Below, in pieces: positions 1 through 11,263 of a DNA stretch of 64,000 nt. The notes beneath the pieces are model-generated. The model was given only the letters and a program-made list of their open reading frames with translations. It did no database searches and was not told where the DNA came from. The stretch spans positions 16,278 through 80,277 of the forward strand of contig JAQYVZ010000014.1 in NCBI GenBank assembly GCA_030145205.1, in the 5' to 3' direction. The DNA comes from Desulfuromonadales bacterium. Lineage in GTDB: Bacteria; Desulfobacterota; Desulfuromonadia; Desulfuromonadales; BM103. The position numbers and the translations under genes were made by a program. Position 1 is the stretch's first letter; each line of letters starts with the position of its first letter.

Positions 1-2568
<2,568 letters not shown>

Positions 2569-2631
2569 GCCGGCAAGGAGTTGGGGGAGTTGTTGACCTG
2601 TAACAGGTAGCTTATGTGGAACATTTCTCTG

Positions 2632-2670
2632 GAGCGGGCACCCCTTTGAGGTTCGCCCGCTCTTTTGTTT
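2632..2670 (+). terminator. Intrinsic terminator after acnA
   Basis: The perfect 8-bp stem GAGCGGGC/GCCCGCTC (2632-2639 with 2655-2662) is followed by TTTTGTTT. It sits between acnA and the convergent HD-GYP gene and could also limit transcription arriving from the minus strand. Confidence 0.8.
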
Positions 2671-2739
2671 GTATCTCGTTAGCTGAAAAAGAGCTTTTGC
2701 CCCTCCGGAAGTGAATTATAGGACCCTGAGTTTAGCGCA

Positions 2740-3948
2740 CTATCCACATCGTGGATTTTCAATCGAACATGAACAACCGATAATCGCATCCATGGCCTCG
2801 ATATCTTCAGCATTATCAACAAAACTCTCTATATCTTCACCCATTTGTGCAAGCACTTTTAGGAAGTTTAACGTTAAATCCGGATTTAACTGTGTTCCGG
2901 AGTTATTTAACAACAAACCACTGGTTTTTGAAAAATCCCAGGAATTTTTGTAGGTCCGTCGCGTTCTCAAAGCGTCAAAAACATCAGAAATCATTGTCAT
3001 CTGACTACAGATATTGAGTTGCCAGCCGGCTGGTACTTTCGGGTACCCGCCCATGTCATACCGGATATGATGCTCAAAGGCGCTAAAAACGGCCAATTTC
3101 GGGACCCCTTCCTGGTTCATCAGGTATTGGGCTCCTCGATGAGGGTGCTGTTGAATCATTTCGAACTCATCTTGATCTAATTTCCCGGCTTTGTTCAGGA
3201 CCTCCCGATCAACAAATATCTTGCCGACATCGTGCAGCATGCCGGCAAGACCGAGATCGTGCAGCATCTGACCCTCGATTCCCAGAGACACCCCCTGCGC
3301 GATATTCAAAATTCCCACATTCACAGAATGGGTAAAGGTATACTCATCCATCTCTCGGAGAGGTACCAGCGCCAGGAACGGGTTGATGTTTTGCCTGAAG
3401 GCTTTAATAAAACCTGCAACCAGTGAGGACATCTGAGTGATATCCAATACGCCCTGTTCAGCGACATGATCGAATTGCTCATGGAGCCCTTTTTTCTCCT
3501 CGTCCGACAAGTCTTCAAAGGACGAAATGGCGCGGACATTCTCATCTGAGGGGGCCTCGACCCCGCCCACTTGGATATAACTGGTCATCAGTCGCAAAGA
3601 CTCAATCGAATCCTTGCCAAGTAGAACCTTGACCAACTGCTGAAGTTCATTAACGGTGAACCCTTCGGAAAATCTGATAAAGCCGACATTCTGGTCTGCG
3701 CAGTATCTCAACAGTTTCTCTAGGTTCGGGGTTTTGGCCAGAGGTTTGCCCTGGAAAAGAAGTTCATCCTCGACCCTGGCCAGGAGAAGTTCAGTCTCTT
3801 TGCTTTGGTAAACCCGGAACGTATCGGTCAGTCTGGCAAAATGCTCGATGACACGTTGATGGCCCGGCGAATAGAGAGACGCCGCCGATAATGCGCTGGT
3901 CAGGTTTCGGATGATTTCCTGGATCATTCCAAGCTTAGTAATTTGCAC
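2740..3948 (-). CDS. HD-GYP domain protein (putative c-di-GMP phosphodiesterase)
   Basis: A 402-residue protein with a C-terminal HD-GYP phosphodiesterase domain (about 200-370) and an uncharacterised N-terminal region (about 1-130). Metal-ligand residues are in place: H207, H239-D240 in MLHDVGK, H268 in QQHPHRG, H293-H294 and D322 in SDVFDALRTRRTYK. The GYP loop reads HHIRYDMGGYP, so the usual glutamate after HH is isoleucine; activity is likely but not certain. The start is GTG, 2 bases past the stop of the upstream HEAT gene, with GGAG eight bases before it, implying translational coupling. The N-terminal region resembles that of the HEAT protein in length and hydrophobic pattern. The pair may act as a complex (inference). 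Confidence 0.9.
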   Translation of the reverse strand: MQITKLGMIQEIIRNLTSALSAASLYSPGHQRVIEHFARLTDTFRVYQSKETELLLARVEDELLFQGKPLAKTPNLEKLLRYCADQNVGFIRFSEGFTVNELQQLVKVLLGKDSIESLRLMTSYIQVGGVEAPSDENVRAISSFEDLSDEEKKGLHEQFDHVAEQGVLDITQMSSLVAGFIKAFRQNINPFLALVPLREMDEYTFTHSVNVGILNIAQGVSLGIEGQMLHDLGLAGMLHDVGKIFVDREVLNKAGKLDQDEFEMIQQHPHRGAQYLMNQEGVPKLAVFSAFEHHIRYDMGGYPKVPAGWQLNICSQMTMISDVFDALRTRRTYKNSWDFSKTSGLLLNNSGTQLNPDLTLNFLKVLAQMGEDIESFVDNAEDIEAMDAIIGCSCSIENPRCG

Positions 3949-3950
3949 GG

Positions 3951-6107
3951 CTATGACTCCATTCGTTGTTGCAGTTTTTCAAGTCTGGCCTTGAGATCTG
4001 CATTCTTGCTTGGAGTAAACGTGTGGAGTGCCGGGAGAAGCAGGTCTGGATCGTAACGGTTTAACACCCTGAAAATTTCCTCTTTTAATTGCTCATGCTG
4101 CTTCTGCTGCAGGATGTTTCTCGATCCCAGGATTTCGAAGAAAATCGGCAATGATGATTTTGGGAAAGTTTCTGAAAGTGTCTTGATAAGCGCCTTTTTC
4201 TGGTCGAGACGGTAATTCAACGCTGACTTCTGTCGTAGCAAGTTGACCAACCGGTTGAACACTTCCGGGTGTTTGGCCATGGACGCCAAAGGGATCGCCG
4301 TGTCGACCGTTTTCAAATCCTTATGATCCAACATTTGGAGGAGATTTTCGATTGAGTCCTTGCAGCCGTAATGGAGACAGGCCTTGATTGCTTCTGTCCG
4401 GACTTTAGGGTGTGAGTGCATCGTCAAAGGTTTGATGTGTGGCATCGCCTCGCGATCCTGAAGATTCCGAAGAATATGAATAATATTTCTGATGAAATAC
4501 CATCGCGGATCACCCAGATGTTTCGACGCAGTGGCAATGACGACCTTTGAATCAAGTAGCTGTAGAAGCTTGAGGTAGAAATACCTGTTTGACCGGTTTA
4601 CATCTGTAGCCAACACTTCGAGTAGTGGCGCAATAAACGGAGAGCCGACGGTTATCACAAGAGCTTCAATCTCTTTGAACTTACTTTTTCCATAAATTTC
4701 AACGCCTGACAGCACACGTTGTGTACATTCTTCTGAAGCAATCAAATGTTTAAATCGCTGGAAGTTTTCTGCCTGGGTGTTTTGGCGATCAAGAAGTTCA
4801 TAGAGATCGTTGAGCGCGCCAAAAGCACCTTCATTGAGGTAGACGTAGACGATATTGACCAGGTTCTCACCGAGTCCCTTCAGATAGTTTTCATCAGGAG
4901 ACTCATTGAGAATCTTTATAATGATGTCAGCCGCGTGTTTTTCTTGCTGGGTGTCCTCAAGGGAGGTTTTCAACGTCAGCAGGTTGTCGCTTACCTGCTT
5001 CGAAATATTGTCATGTTGGATGATGTTGAGGAGTGTGTGACGGTATTTTTCAGGGACGTATTTTTCAAAGTCATCTTTTTTGAACAGCTTCTCCAGATCG
5101 GATTTTCTTTCTGCAAGTTTTTGGTCAATCTTTCCAAGATGCTCAATGTGGAGGTTTTTGTCCTGTGCGATTTTTCCAAGAATTCGCATGATGACCGGGG
5201 GTGCAAAGTTACTCTCTTTCGCGGAATGTTCGAGCAAATCGACAATGATTTCGTCAGTCAAGCCAGAAAAGAATTCTTCTGAAAAGGCGGGTTTCATGTT
5301 GAGACTGAAAATATGACTAAACAGGCGCTCTCTGATTTCGGGTGAAATGCGATTGATGAATTCTGTCAGTTTCGCCAATGCCCGATTGCGATAGTGGTTG
5401 ATTTTTTCAAATTGCAACGATGCCAGGAAGCTGCTCAACCCCTTGCTGAACTTCTGCTGGTTGGCCAGGGACATCTTGGTCAGGATCTTGTTTGTGAGTT
5501 CAGCCAGGCTGTCCGGGCTGGTATTCTCATCATTTGCCCCTGCTGCATTCACACTCGCTGTGAGTTCGCGATATATCGCAAACGCAAACCGGTCCCACAG
5601 CGTTGATTTCTCTCGCAAAAGCTGGTTGCGATCTACTGCGTCGATATCATTGACATAGGCAATATCACTTTCCGACATTTCACGTACGGCGATCATTGAG
5701 ATCTCGCGCATGTTCAGAGAGGAGACAATCCCCCCTTCTTCCCAGGTTTCAGCCGGAGGACGTCCGGTTAATGTCAGGAATGTTTGGATATCTTTAGTCG
5801 ACAGATCCCGGTTGAAGGTTATTGTGCTGATCCCATGTTGGAAAAGTTGATAGGCGAACGTTGTGAATGCTTTGTTGGACTGCTCAATAAACTCTTCGTC
5901 GTAGATGAATGCGTGGCGACCGACAGTGAGAGGCAACGTTTCATGATACAGAAAATAGGATTCGAAGAAACCTTGTAACCTCGATGTCGCAAGGTCTATC
6001 TGCTTGTTTGCGGCACCATAAAGTTTCAAATGTTTCGAGATCAACAAACATGTGTTGAGAATGTTTTTGACCAGTGCAATTTCTTTATTTTTATCACCCA
6101 GAAGCAT
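3951..6107 (-). CDS. HEAT-repeat protein partnered with HD-GYP protein
   Basis: A 718-residue soluble protein without a signal peptide. Residues about 20-115 form a domain whose pattern (LYGAANKQ, then a beta-rich stretch, then a helix ending in TFLTLTG) parallels the N-terminus of the downstream HD-GYP protein (LYSPGHQR ... VKVLLG). The C-terminal third, from about residue 490, contains alpha-helical HEAT-like repeats such as DPRWYFIRNIIHILRN, HSHPKVRTEAIKACLHYG and DHKDLKTVDTAIPLASMAKH. HEAT arrays are protein-binding scaffolds, so a scaffold or regulator role for the neighbouring phosphodiesterase is plausible. No enzymatic motif is visible. It is followed after 2 bases by the HD-GYP gene. 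Confidence 0.8.
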   Translation of the reverse strand: MLLGDKNKEIALVKNILNTCLLISKHLKLYGAANKQIDLATSRLQGFFESYFLYHETLPLTVGRHAFIYDEEFIEQSNKAFTTFAYQLFQHGISTITFNRDLSTKDIQTFLTLTGRPPAETWEEGGIVSSLNMREISMIAVREMSESDIAYVNDIDAVDRNQLLREKSTLWDRFAFAIYRELTASVNAAGANDENTSPDSLAELTNKILTKMSLANQQKFSKGLSSFLASLQFEKINHYRNRALAKLTEFINRISPEIRERLFSHIFSLNMKPAFSEEFFSGLTDEIIVDLLEHSAKESNFAPPVIMRILGKIAQDKNLHIEHLGKIDQKLAERKSDLEKLFKKDDFEKYVPEKYRHTLLNIIQHDNISKQVSDNLLTLKTSLEDTQQEKHAADIIIKILNESPDENYLKGLGENLVNIVYVYLNEGAFGALNDLYELLDRQNTQAENFQRFKHLIASEECTQRVLSGVEIYGKSKFKEIEALVITVGSPFIAPLLEVLATDVNRSNRYFYLKLLQLLDSKVVIATASKHLGDPRWYFIRNIIHILRNLQDREAMPHIKPLTMHSHPKVRTEAIKACLHYGCKDSIENLLQMLDHKDLKTVDTAIPLASMAKHPEVFNRLVNLLRQKSALNYRLDQKKALIKTLSETFPKSSLPIFFEILGSRNILQQKQHEQLKEEIFRVLNRYDPDLLLPALHTFTPSKNADLKARLEKLQQRMES

Positions 6108-6171
6108 GCCGACCTCAAGTAAACGATTTGAACAAAGAACCAGATTCTCAACCAGAAACCTACAGAGCTGG

Positions 6172-7086
6172 TTACTCCTTAACTTTCAATAGCCGGATGC
6201 TCACTCTGCTTCGGTTGCCCCCGTCCTTCTGACACTCGGACAGGTATTTGTGACAATGTTCAATCACATTGGTGTAATTGTCGTCATTTCTCAGACAGTG
6301 CCCCCCGGCTGAAAAGGTCCCTGAAATTGTTGCGCCTCCAAGAGGGAAGCTGCTTTTTGCAAAGAGAAGCCGCATTTTTTCACAGGTCGAATCCAGCAGA
6401 TTGTCGGTTACGTTTCTAAAGATACCGAGGAAGCACCCTTCGTCAATGCGGGCAATCAGGTCAAGTGGGCGGGAATTGTGAGCCAAGGTTTGGCTGGCAA
6501 TAGTTTGAAATTGGTCAAACGCCTTTCGCCCATGCGCTTTAATAAACAGGTCGATGTTGTCAATTTTGAAAATAGCGACCCCGACCTTTAGTGGGTATCT
6601 CTGCATTTCTTTCAATGACTGCTCAATCTGCTCACGCGCATATTTCGCATTCGCCAATCGGGTCAAAGGATCGACTAAGGCCAACTCTTCAAGCTCGGCA
6701 AGCCTTTCTGCAATGGCGCCCGTTGGCGTGTTGTCCTTGAAAAGTTCAGAAGCTCCATGGACGCGTCCTGTAGAATCGCATAAGGGAGAGACGCGGACGT
6801 TGATTGGTACGCGAAAACCATCTTTATGCTTCAAGAAGATCTCGTCTTCATGTTTGCACCGATGTGAGATGGCCCAGGTGAGAGGACAACCGTCACTGCA
6901 CAGGTCATTGCCCTCCTTGTCCACGTGTTTAAGCGGGCCGTCATAGCAATAGGTGCCAACCAGTTCTTCAGCTGTGTATCCTGTGATTTCCTCGGCAGCA
7001 TTATTCCAATAAGTAATTTTGCGCTCACAGGTCACTGTATAGAGGCCGTCAAACAAACTGTCCAGTACTTGTTTTTGATCACTCAT
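6172..7086 (-). CDS. PAS domain protein with degenerate GGDEF domain
   Basis: A 304-residue cytoplasmic protein. Residues about 5-120 are a PAS domain (ITYWNNAAEEITGYTAEELVG), including the CSDGCPLT cysteine pair seen in PAS proteins of this bacterial group. Residues about 135-300 follow the diguanylate cyclase fold (LALVDPLTRLANAKYAREQIE ... KDGGNRSRVS), but the active-site signature GGDEF is replaced by IDEGC, so cyclase activity is unlikely. Such domains often act as ligand or partner sensors. The start ATG has GAGGATGGG just upstream. The gene is first in a probable three-gene operon with the HEAT and HD-GYP genes, 64 bases downstream, and an inverted repeat lies ahead of it. Confidence 0.85.
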   Translation of the reverse strand: MSDQKQVLDSLFDGLYTVTCERKITYWNNAAEEITGYTAEELVGTYCYDGPLKHVDKEGNDLCSDGCPLTWAISHRCKHEDEIFLKHKDGFRVPINVRVSPLCDSTGRVHGASELFKDNTPTGAIAERLAELEELALVDPLTRLANAKYAREQIEQSLKEMQRYPLKVGVAIFKIDNIDLFIKAHGRKAFDQFQTIASQTLAHNSRPLDLIARIDEGCFLGIFRNVTDNLLDSTCEKMRLLFAKSSFPLGGATISGTFSAGGHCLRNDDNYTNVIEHCHKYLSECQKDGGNRSRVSIRLLKVKE

Positions 7087-7148
7087 CCCATCCTCTTTTC
7101 ATCAAAAATTCTTTTCAATGCATCATGGATGACCACTTTATAAAAGCC

Positions 7149-7172
7149 TTTGTAGTAAACTCACACTACAAA
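7149..7172. promoter_or_regulatory. Inverted repeat upstream of PAS/GGDEF operon
   Basis: The perfect repeat TTTGTAGT-N8-ACTACAAA lies 63 bases upstream of the PAS/GGDEF start. On the minus strand it is followed by TTTATAAAG, a possible -10. It is the only clear structure in the 298-base gap 7087-7384 and could be an operator for the signalling operon. The function is inferred. Confidence 0.4.
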
Positions 7173-7384
7173 ATACCAAACCGTCGTTGAGATGATTTTG
7201 CTGAGATAAAACTCGCGGCCCTAGGCTTTGCTGGGATTTAACTACGATGTGAAAATTAACGCTCAAAAGATTGATTTTGGCAATAATTTCATAAGAGATA
7301 TCCCGAACGGTACATTATACCAAGGGGGTCTCACGAAATTCTCACAATCGTTCTCGTAGGGTTTCAGCGTTTTAAGGGAAGGCT

Positions 7385-7765
7385 CTATGGGACTTCTTTT
7401 TCCTGAAGCGAATTAAAGATCATGTCTAGCACGACCTTCTGGCGGGCCTCATGCTTGTTGAGTACAGCCAGGCAGCTGCCCATCGGGAACTGCTGGTGTA
7501 GAACATCGGCGTGGTGGCCCGAGAGGATAATGATCCGGTTTTTGTTCAGGCCATGGCCGATGGCGTAAGTGAGTAGTTTTTTGCCGTCCATGTCGGGCAT
7601 TTCAAGATCGAGCAGCAACAGCTCAGGTTTGGTCGCGATCGCTTTTAACCCGAGCAGAGCGTTGTCGCATGTTTCGACCTGGAGTGCCGGAAAATGCTCT
7701 TCGACGTACTTCCTGATAAATTTCAGGTAGCCTTTGTCGTCATCGATAATGAGCACTCGGTTCAT
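7385..7765 (-). CDS. CheY-like single-domain response regulator
   Basis: A 126-residue stand-alone receiver domain. The acidic pocket (IIDDD, residues 8-10), the phosphoacceptor D53 in LLLDLEMPDMDG and the conserved K104 are all present. There is no output domain, so it should act by binding a partner protein or in a phosphorelay. Its start overlaps the stop of the upstream methyltransferase gene by 4 bases (ATGA), so the two are probably co-translated. No cognate kinase is adjacent. Confidence 0.92.
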   Translation of the reverse strand: MNRVLIIDDDKGYLKFIRKYVEEHFPALQVETCDNALLGLKAIATKPELLLLDLEMPDMDGKKLLTYAIGHGLNKNRIIILSGHHADVLHQQFPMGSCLAVLNKHEARQKVVLDMIFNSLQEKEVP

Positions 7766-8445
7766 GCGCTGCTCCTGTCTGCTTCCGATTGTTGTGGTTC
7801 CGCGAGCAACAGTCGGTTCATCGGCGTGATCTCGGCCGGGATCTGCTGCGTATAAACTTGGTACCCCTGTCTCTGCAGCGTAAAGACTCGGGTCACATCA
7901 ACTGCCAGCACCCCATTCATCCATCCGCCCAGGCTTCCCTGGTCGGCAGTTTTCAGGTCATGGCAGCAAGGTAGTACCGCCACACGCGCCCCAACCGCCA
8001 CGGCTTGTTGCAGCACCAGGTCGGTCAACTCGCCACAGGCGTGGGAGGCGACGATCAGGTCAGTCGGCTGGAGGGCGATTTCGTGCAGTTCGGTTTGCTT
8101 AAATTCTACCCGATTACTGAGACGGGGCCAGTCATTTTCCAGGCTTTCTGCAAGTTTGGCGGCGCTGGGCGGGAGGCTGCGATCAACGGCGAGCGCATGC
8201 GGCGAGCTGTTGTCGAGCAGCAGCAGGCTGTAGGCGAGCAGGCCATGGCCGCACGCCATGTCAACAATCCGTCCGCTTCGGAAGCGGCGCCGTACCCGGC
8301 GCGCGACCTCCCAGTTCTCGTAAAGCTCCTTACGCGGCAGACAGCCGGCCCGGCAGACGGCCCGTGCCAGTTTGTCGAACAGGGAATCGCTGGGAAACAG
8401 AGGAATGTGCCTGGTCGTCAGGCGGCTTCTGGAAGAATGGCGCAT
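7762..8445 (-). CDS. Class I SAM-dependent methyltransferase-like protein
   Basis: About 227 residues with a Rossmann-type SAM-binding motif I (IVDMACGHGLLAYSLLLL) and a later LIVASHACGELTDLVL, with PCCHD in place of a catalytic motif. The arrangement resembles the methyltransferase-13 family; the substrate is unknown. The ATG at 8445 is preferred because the candidate promoter TSS falls near 8489. An in-frame GTG at 8475 would add ten residues (MCFARRTVLT), and neither start has a good ribosome-binding site. The stop overlaps the CheY-like gene. Confidence 0.75.
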   Translation of the reverse strand: MRHSSRSRLTTRHIPLFPSDSLFDKLARAVCRAGCLPRKELYENWEVARRVRRRFRSGRIVDMACGHGLLAYSLLLLDNSSPHALAVDRSLPPSAAKLAESLENDWPRLSNRVEFKQTELHEIALQPTDLIVASHACGELTDLVLQQAVAVGARVAVLPCCHDLKTADQGSLGGWMNGVLAVDVTRVFTLQRQGYQVYTQQIPAEITPMNRLLLAEPQQSEADRSSA

Positions 8446-8495
8446 CGTTAACACAGTTCGTCTAGCAAAACACACAAATCAACAACCAGCCAGAA

Positions 8496-8525
8496 CCGAT
8501 AGCAGGTCGCTGCTCTTCATGTCAA
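8496..8525 (-). promoter_or_regulatory. Candidate sigma70 promoter for methyltransferase-cheY operon
   Basis: On the minus strand a perfect -35 TTGACA (8520-8525) is followed after 18 bases by TATCGG (8496-8501), which is a weak -10. Confidence 0.4.
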
Positions 8526-8551
8526 GCGCCAAGATGCTAACCTCAAAGCTG

Positions 8552-9013
8552 TCATGCGTTAGGCGGATCGCCGTATTGAACATGGTAGCCTGCCACGCGC
8601 CACTCATCATCCTGCCCAAGCTTGAGAGTGATGGTCTCAACCGCAAGCGGCCTGTCGCGGAATTGAGACAGGAACGTCAGGACGACATACTCGCCCAGCG
8701 GCACATCCGGATCGTTCCGGGTATAGCCGATGTCTCGCTGTTCTCTCCCGATGATCGGACCGAGCATGTCACGGATGTCGGCAATCTGCTCATGCCATGC
8801 ATCCAGCGACAGGATGTTCTTCAGCGTGGCTGAAGAGGCTTCCCAGCTTTGGACGTACTCTTCGGTGTCGACCAGGAACAGGAATTGCGTGGCGGCTGCC
8901 AGGGCATTTTCGGCGACCTGCTGGCTCGGAGCCTTGTTGATCGCCGGCACGATAATCAACAACAGGCTGGTGGCGATCAGCAGCAGGTGGATGCGGATAT
9001 TTTTAAAAATCAT
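8552..9013 (-). CDS. DUF4019 family protein, membrane-anchored or secreted
   Basis: A 153-residue protein with an N-terminal hydrophobic segment (about 8-25, HLLLIATSLLLIIVPAI), followed by a globular domain of the DUF4019 type: a helical half with a conserved WEASSATLK region, an R-x-x-x-GP-I-x-R segment, then a beta-rich half ending WRVAGYHV. The function of the family is unknown, and the domain is expected on the periplasmic side. The start ATG has a strong AGGGAGGACACC site and a good promoter upstream. A second, divergent DUF4019 protein is encoded at 28519-28947. Confidence 0.75.
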   Translation of the reverse strand: MIFKNIRIHLLLIATSLLLIIVPAINKAPSQQVAENALAAATQFLFLVDTEEYVQSWEASSATLKNILSLDAWHEQIADIRDMLGPIIGREQRDIGYTRNDPDVPLGEYVVLTFLSQFRDRPLAVETITLKLGQDDEWRVAGYHVQYGDPPNA

Positions 9014-9057
9014 GGTGTCCTCCCTTCTGTCAGGGAAGGAACGTGCGTCTTGTTTCT

Positions 9058-9086
9058 ATTTTAATCCTAAATGGTGCTGGCGGCAA
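9058..9086 (-). promoter_or_regulatory. Candidate sigma70 promoter for DUF4019 gene
   Basis: On the minus strand TTGCCG (9081-9086), a 17-base spacer and TAAAAT (9058-9063) lie about 45 bases upstream of the start codon. Confidence 0.5.
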
Positions 9087-9298
9087 CTCGGAGGGGTTTG
9101 AAATACATGCTTTGGCGAAAAAAAACTGAAAATTGATTTTGCGAAAATCGGAAAGAAACCTCGGAAATGAGTGTCTCAACAAGGCGGCATGATCAAATGA
9201 AGCGACAACTATCTTGACACCTGCCGAGAATCACTTTTGGAACGACATATCAGACACTATTTATGGATGTAAGTGAAGTGTCTTATATTGCGTAGTCT

Positions 9299-9541
9299 CT
9301 AGGATATCTTGTATATAACAACAGTCAAAGACGCTAGAAATATCCAATGCAGGCAACCAATCCTAGACCTCTTTCTTTTTGGCATTCGCATATAATACAA
9401 GAGGGCGAAAGGTGGACAACACAAGAACAGAAGTGCCTCAAAGCCTTTTGTCCTGGAATCGTCCCTTGCCTTGATCGCCATCTTGACATGGGTGAAAACC
9501 ATAATCACCACAGCTATTAAAGTAATTGGATCTTCTACCAT
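9299..9541 (-). CDS. Small hypothetical membrane protein
   Basis: About 80 residues from the ATG at 9541; an in-frame TTG at 9571 would add ten. Three hydrophobic stretches are visible (DPITLIAVVIMVFTHV, LLFLCCPPFALLYYM, WIFLASLTVVIYKI) separated by basic loops, consistent with a small integral membrane protein. No family was recognised. The ribosome-binding site is weak and the surrounding DNA is AT-richer than its neighbours, so it may be recently acquired or non-functional. Confidence 0.45.
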   Translation of the reverse strand: MVEDPITLIAVVIMVFTHVKMAIKARDDSRTKGFEALLFLCCPPFALLYYMRMPKRKRSRIGCLHWIFLASLTVVIYKIS

Positions 9542-9751
9542 ATGAAGGCACTCTGAAAAAAGGAATGGCAAAGAATGAGCTTCTAGACTATATCAAAAAA
9601 GGGTGATTACGCTCTCATAACCCGATTTTTAGGAAACAGGCCTTGATTGCCACAACTTAGCCAACACTCAACATATTCAACACATTTTGTAATTAAGCTC
9701 CTCGACCTGTTTTTGACCCAGAAAGAGTTGAATAGCCTCTACAATGTAAGA

Positions 9752-9779
9752 AAGCCCCCGATCCGAAGATTGAGGGCTT
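9752..9779 (-). terminator. Hairpin downstream of M23 peptidase gene
   Basis: An 8-bp stem (AAGCCCCC with GAGGGCTT, one G-U pair) lies 83 bases past the stop of the peptidase gene. The minus-strand U-tract is weak, so it may be a modest terminator. The rest of the 9572-9861 gap shows no convincing gene. Confidence 0.45.
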
Positions 9780-9861
9780 CCGTGTTTTATAAGTCGTGAC
9801 CTCTGAGTATTAGCATACTCTGGTATCGGTGTGTGCTTCGATACGCTGATACTTTTCAGCA

Positions 9862-11133
9862 TTAGTCTTTTGGTAGAAAACGGTCAATATTCGTTTTGAC
9901 CCAAACATCATCAAACCATTCGATTGGATTCACAGGAATGCCATTAATTCTGATTTCGAAATGCAGGTGATCACCAAAAGCCAGACCCGTTTCACCGGAG
10001 ACCGCTATGGGGGCCCCTTTTTTCACCATATCACCCTCTTGAACATCGATCTGGTTTAGGTGTCCATACAGGGAGTGGATGCCGTAACCATGGTCCAGTA
10101 TGACAACGTTACCGTAAATGCCAATCTCACCAGTAAACACGACCTTGCCGTGATTTGCGGCCAGAATCTCTGTGTTGTTAATACCGGCAATGTCGATCCC
10201 GGTATGGACTTGCCGACTAACAACTGCTGAACGATACATATACGTTCGATACTCTGCGAAATTTGCTTTCGTTGTTCCCAGATTGCGGAGGAACGCGCCC
10301 TCCCAGAGTTTCTGCGTCACAGTATTCTGGCATTGCGCCTCAATCACCCGGTAGTTCTCTTTGCGAACGATATCGTTGATTTGGACAAAAGCCTCCAAGG
10401 GAGTCTTGCTTGAATCCTCCATCATCTTTTCTTGAACGACATTTAGAAAATCGTCTGTCAGTTCAATTACTACCGAAGGGTAGGTGTAAGAAGCCGTCCT
10501 CGACCCGGGCCTGATTTTTCTGGTATTCCCGGCTTTGTCGCGAGCAAAAACTCGTGGTTTGAAGTCATCAGAGTCAACATAGAAAGGGTGAACATAAAAG
10601 CTGAGGTATTTGTTTTGATCAAATGCAAAGGCTCTGAAGATTAAATCATCAAGGACAATTCCTGTTTCGGCTGGGTGTTCGCCGACTTCGTAGAGAACAA
10701 CCCCTGCCCCGCCGCGTTTTAATGATCGCGTCCCGTCCAAAGTCGCCAGGTTGGGGGCTTGGTCGTCAAATGTCAGCTCTATTTTGTCGTGCACTTTGTT
10801 TGCAATAAGGGAGGAGTCAACGACATCGACTGCGACCTCGATTTTGAAAGGCTCCGCATTTTGAGCACATTTTTCCGGTTCAATCACAAGGTCAAATGAT
10901 CGATCAGGAATGTCTACGAAGCACTGTTTCTTGTCGACGCAGGAACCGCCTGACAAAGTGTAACAAACTTCTTTGAGTCCGAGGTCATCCGCAATCTTGA
11001 TTTTCAAAGGAGCATTAATGCTTTCATTGTCGCCAACGCCCCAGGAAATTTCCGGATCATTTGTGTCAACATAGAAATAAAATGCGACAGAGAGGCATAA
11101 AATCAGCAAAAAAAGCACGAGGATTTTTTTCAA
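9862..11133 (-). CDS. Secreted M23 family peptidoglycan endopeptidase
   Basis: A 423-residue protein with an N-terminal signal or anchor segment (KKILVLFLLILCLSVAFYFYV). An N-terminal beta-rich region (about 25-125) contains four cysteines that could form disulfides, and the C-terminal LytM domain (about 300-410) has the zinc motif H310-x3-D314 and H389-L-H391, with H358 in YGHLN. It is expected to cut peptide cross-links in the periplasmic cell wall, in division or remodelling. The start is TTG, supported by ATAGGAG 7 bases upstream. It is the only gene on its transcript. Confidence 0.9.
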   Translation of the reverse strand: MKKILVLFLLILCLSVAFYFYVDTNDPEISWGVGDNESINAPLKIKIADDLGLKEVCYTLSGGSCVDKKQCFVDIPDRSFDLVIEPEKCAQNAEPFKIEVAVDVVDSSLIANKVHDKIELTFDDQAPNLATLDGTRSLKRGGAGVVLYEVGEHPAETGIVLDDLIFRAFAFDQNKYLSFYVHPFYVDSDDFKPRVFARDKAGNTRKIRPGSRTASYTYPSVVIELTDDFLNVVQEKMMEDSSKTPLEAFVQINDIVRKENYRVIEAQCQNTVTQKLWEGAFLRNLGTTKANFAEYRTYMYRSAVVSRQVHTGIDIAGINNTEILAANHGKVVFTGEIGIYGNVVILDHGYGIHSLYGHLNQIDVQEGDMVKKGAPIAVSGETGLAFGDHLHFEIRINGIPVNPIEWFDDVWVKTNIDRFLPKD

Positions 11134-11263
11134 AACAGGCTCCTATCTTTACCCTAGCTGTCAAAATAAAAATGAAATTATATAATTGGAGAGCGTTTCA
11201 GGACAACGGTAGGAACGTTAAAAACCCAGAGCATGAATCGTAATTTGTGGGCACCCTTAAATA

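Noticed and set aside
9677..9862. A 61-codon ORF after the M23 gene
   Set aside because: It spans a terminator-like hairpin, lacks a ribosome-binding site and matches nothing.
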